Part shown: positions 62,203 through 64,000 of the stretch, in pieces | Layout of the letters: every line of letters starts with the position of its first letter | Position numbering within the stretch: position 1 is the stretch's first letter | Assembly: GCF_900102055.1 (NCBI RefSeq) | Contig: NZ_FNBA01000001.1 | Coordinates: forward strand, 1,017,085-1,081,084 | DNA from: Ulvibacter litoralis | GTDB taxonomy: Bacteria; Bacteroidota; Bacteroidia; Flavobacteriales; Flavobacteriaceae | Reading direction: 5' to 3' | DNA: 64,000 nucleotides | Position numbers and translations under genes: made by a program | Notes under the pieces: model-generated | The model's input: the letters and a program-made list of their open reading frames with translations, nothing else | Told to the model about the DNA's origin: nothing | Databases searched by the model: none

Positions 62203-63990
62203 TTAGAAACGGACTTCTAAAGGCAAGGTTAATTCTACTTTTACACCTTGTTCTTTGTCGCTAATTTTAAAGTTACTTTGTAGTTTTTGTAATGAATTGA
62301 TAATATCTAATCGCGTTTTTGTGATTTTTATTCCCATGGAATTTTTTGTTGAATTTTTTTCACTTTCAGCTCTTCCTACGCCATCATCTTCAATTGAAAT
62401 TACTAAGCTGTCTGTGTTTTTATGAACGTTGATAGTAATGGTTCCTTCGCTTTCTTTTTTTGAGATTCCATGCCAAATACTATTTTCAATAAAGGGTTGA
62501 GTAATTAGTGGCGGAACTAAAGTATCTTCCGAATCGATAGAAGGATCGATGTGAATAGAATACGTTAGTTTGTGTTTTAGACGAAGCGATTCTAGTTGCA
62601 TATAGAGCTCCATTAATTCTAATTCTTCAGCAAGCGGAATCCATTTTTTTTCTGAATTTTCTAAAATAGAACGCATCAACTTCGAAAACATCGCTAAATA
62701 CTCGTTGGCAGTATCGATGTCGTGAGTTTCCATATAATTGCTGATAGAATTTAGTGCATTGAAAATAAAGTGCGGATTCATTTGCGATCGCAAGGCTTTC
62801 AGTTCTGTTTCTGAAACTTTAGATTTAAAATCAGCACTATTTTTTTGTTCAATCGCATCGCGCCTCTTTTTGTAGAGAAAATACCCAATTATGGCGGCTA
62901 GGAGTATAAATATTCCACCAATAAGAAGACCTTTCTTGATTAGTTGTTGTCTTTTTAGTTCATCGTCGGCAATGGTTTGTTGGCGCTCTAACTGAAACTG
63001 CATTTCTTTCCGAGTTAGTTCGGCTCTTTTTTCTTCATTAATCACACTATCTCGTAATACAATGTGTTTTTGGTAGGCGTTGAGTGCTTTTTCGTACGCT
63101 CCTTTTTCTTTGTAAATAATGCTAAGTGCTTCCCATGAATCGGACTCCCAATCTAACGCTTTAGAAGCTTCCGCAAGTTTTAATGCTTCAAGACTATTAG
63201 ATTCTGCAGCATCATATTCTTTCAGTAACATATTGATGTCTGCGATGTTATTTAGTGTCGCAGCTTCAACGTGGGAATTTTGTTGATCATGTGCAAGTAC
63301 TCTGGCTTCATTGTAATATTCTAATGATTTTGGGTAGTCTTTTTTCCGTTTATACGCCAGGCCAAGATTATTGATAATGGAGGAAATGTAGAAATCTACG
63401 TTTTCAGCTTTGGCAAGTGTTAATGCCTCTTCTATATACTGAATGCCTTTGTCTATTTGGTCGGTTTCAGTATAGATGAGTCCTAGGTTTGTGAGCCCAT
63501 TGATCTCGTTAATAGTGCTGGTTGCTTTTTTGGATAGTTTTAAATATTCCTCATAGCTGGAAATTGCCTTGTCATATTGTTTTAATTCGGCATAAATATT
63601 CCCTAGGTTGTTATGTAAACTTGCAATGAAAACGGGATCTAACGTTTGTGAAATTTTAAGTGCTTTCAAATAGCTTTCCATCGCTTTTACATAATTGGCC
63701 ATCGAATAATACAACGTACCTTCTTGGCGTAATGCAAATCCGACCCCTTTTTTCCAATCAAGTTGGTTTGAAATGTCTAAAGCTTCAGCGACATAAGGAA
63801 AGGCTTCGTTTGGAGTATCGTAGGTCATATTCCAAGCGGTATTTATTAATAACTTCACCCGAATGGTATCTTTTTTTGGATGTGTTTTTAACTCGTTCCG
63901 AAGCGAATCTAATACACTGTTTTGCGCACTGCTCGAGAGTACAAATAGCAAAAAACATAGACACAAACAGAGGAATGTTCTAGAAGGCAT
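62203..63990 (-). CDS. TPR sensor histidine kinase (LytS/YehU type)
   Basis: A 595-residue sensor. A signal peptide (about 1-22) leads into a periplasmic TPR array (about 55-310), one membrane segment (353-373), and a His_kinase domain with RSQMNPHFIFNALNSISNY (phosphorylatable His407), followed by an ATP-binding region with QPFIENSIWHGI and EDDGVGR. This is the LytS-like architecture of Bacteroidota TPR kinases. The start is at 63990, with the full N-terminus in the window. It is upstream of its response regulator by 9 bases. Confidence 0.95.
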   Translation of the reverse strand: MPSRTFLCLCLCFLLFVLSSSAQNSVLDSLRNELKTHPKKDTIRVKLLINTAWNMTYDTPNEAFPYVAEALDISNQLDWKKGVGFALRQEGTLYYSMANYVKAMESYLKALKISQTLDPVFIASLHNNLGNIYAELKQYDKAISSYEEYLKLSKKATSTINEINGLTNLGLIYTETDQIDKGIQYIEEALTLAKAENVDFYISSIINNLGLAYKRKKDYPKSLEYYNEARVLAHDQQNSHVEAATLNNIADINMLLKEYDAAESNSLEALKLAEASKALDWESDSWEALSIIYKEKGAYEKALNAYQKHIVLRDSVINEEKRAELTRKEMQFQLERQQTIADDELKRQQLIKKGLLIGGIFILLAAIIGYFLYKKRRDAIEQKNSADFKSKVSETELKALRSQMNPHFIFNALNSISNYMETHDIDTANEYLAMFSKLMRSILENSEKKWIPLAEELELMELYMQLESLRLKHKLTYSIHIDPSIDSEDTLVPPLITQPFIENSIWHGISKKESEGTITINVHKNTDSLVISIEDDGVGRAESEKNSTKNSMGIKITKTRLDIINSLQKLQSNFKISDKEQGVKVELTLPLEVRF

Positions 63991-64000
63991 TAAGGTGAGG

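Overview
The window is a stretch of an AT-rich Bacteroidota chromosome, most likely a marine member of the Flavobacteriaceae. The evidence is a full eight-gene Bat (Bacteroides aerotolerance) operon, a PorZ-like type IX secretion protein, a TonB-dependent receptor, many short-lipobox lipoproteins, THC0290_0291-type outer-membrane proteins, and promoters of the Bacteroidota TAnnTTTG (-7) type. Shine-Dalgarno sequences are mostly absent. No insertion sequence, prophage or CRISPR array was seen. Nearly all protein genes look like chromosomal housekeeping or lineage-typical genes.

Layout. 1-4.4 kb: a left-truncated alpha-2-macroglobulin lipoprotein. 4.6-10.7 kb: an ABM-domain protein, a plant-type asparaginase lipoprotein, a CAP-domain lipoprotein, 3-hydroxyanthranilate dioxygenase, an ALDH7-type dehydrogenase, and an OmpA/HhH pair. 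10.7-17.9 kb (minus strand): acyl-ACP desaturase, a PPP-type phosphatase, a zinc-ribbon/SPFH-GYF pair, an AlbA_2 (Schlafen-type) protein, an SDR and an aldo-keto reductase. 18.1-27.3 kb: the Bat operon (MoxR, DUF58, BatG-like, BatA, BatB, BatC, BatD, BatE). 27.3-30.3 kb: a small exported protein, a beta-carbonic anhydrase and a SulP transporter, probably for bicarbonate. 30.3-38.2 kb: CvpA, pheS and two small conserved proteins, gpsA, a lipoprotein, an outer-membrane protein, nadD, gmk and yicC. 38.2-46.4 kb: hydrolase, thioesterase, SnoaL, EamA, ArsC-like, DinB, DUF3298, cystathionine gamma-synthase type enzyme and gdhA. 46.5-55.8 kb: porZ-recO, a TonB receptor, an AEC transporter, a short SSB and recQ. 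59.2-64.0 kb: tex and a LytTR/LytS-type two-component pair.

The unusual part is 55.85-59.2 kb. Two tandem short leader ORFs each sit before an intrinsic terminator that has an alternative antiterminator pairing, which is the architecture of ribosome-dependent attenuation. They precede a TPR-protein gene. After it comes about 0.9 kb of non-coding, structured DNA on the same strand, then a slipin-type SPFH gene. This RNA region holds a full-length tRNA-Asp-like element, two back-to-back circularly permuted tRNA mimics, and free anticodon stem-loops of Lys(UUU), Leu(CAA) and Asp(GUC) type. In the permuted mimics the T-arm comes first, the acceptor stem is closed, and the D-arm and anticodon strand come last. 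A permuted tRNA with a closed acceptor is the architecture known for the tRNA-like module of bacterial YrlA Y RNAs. Slipins are known neighbours of RtcB RNA-repair genes. My inference is that this is a compact tRNA-mimic/RNA-repair-related locus under attenuation control; no RtcB or Ro60 (TROVE) gene lies inside the window.
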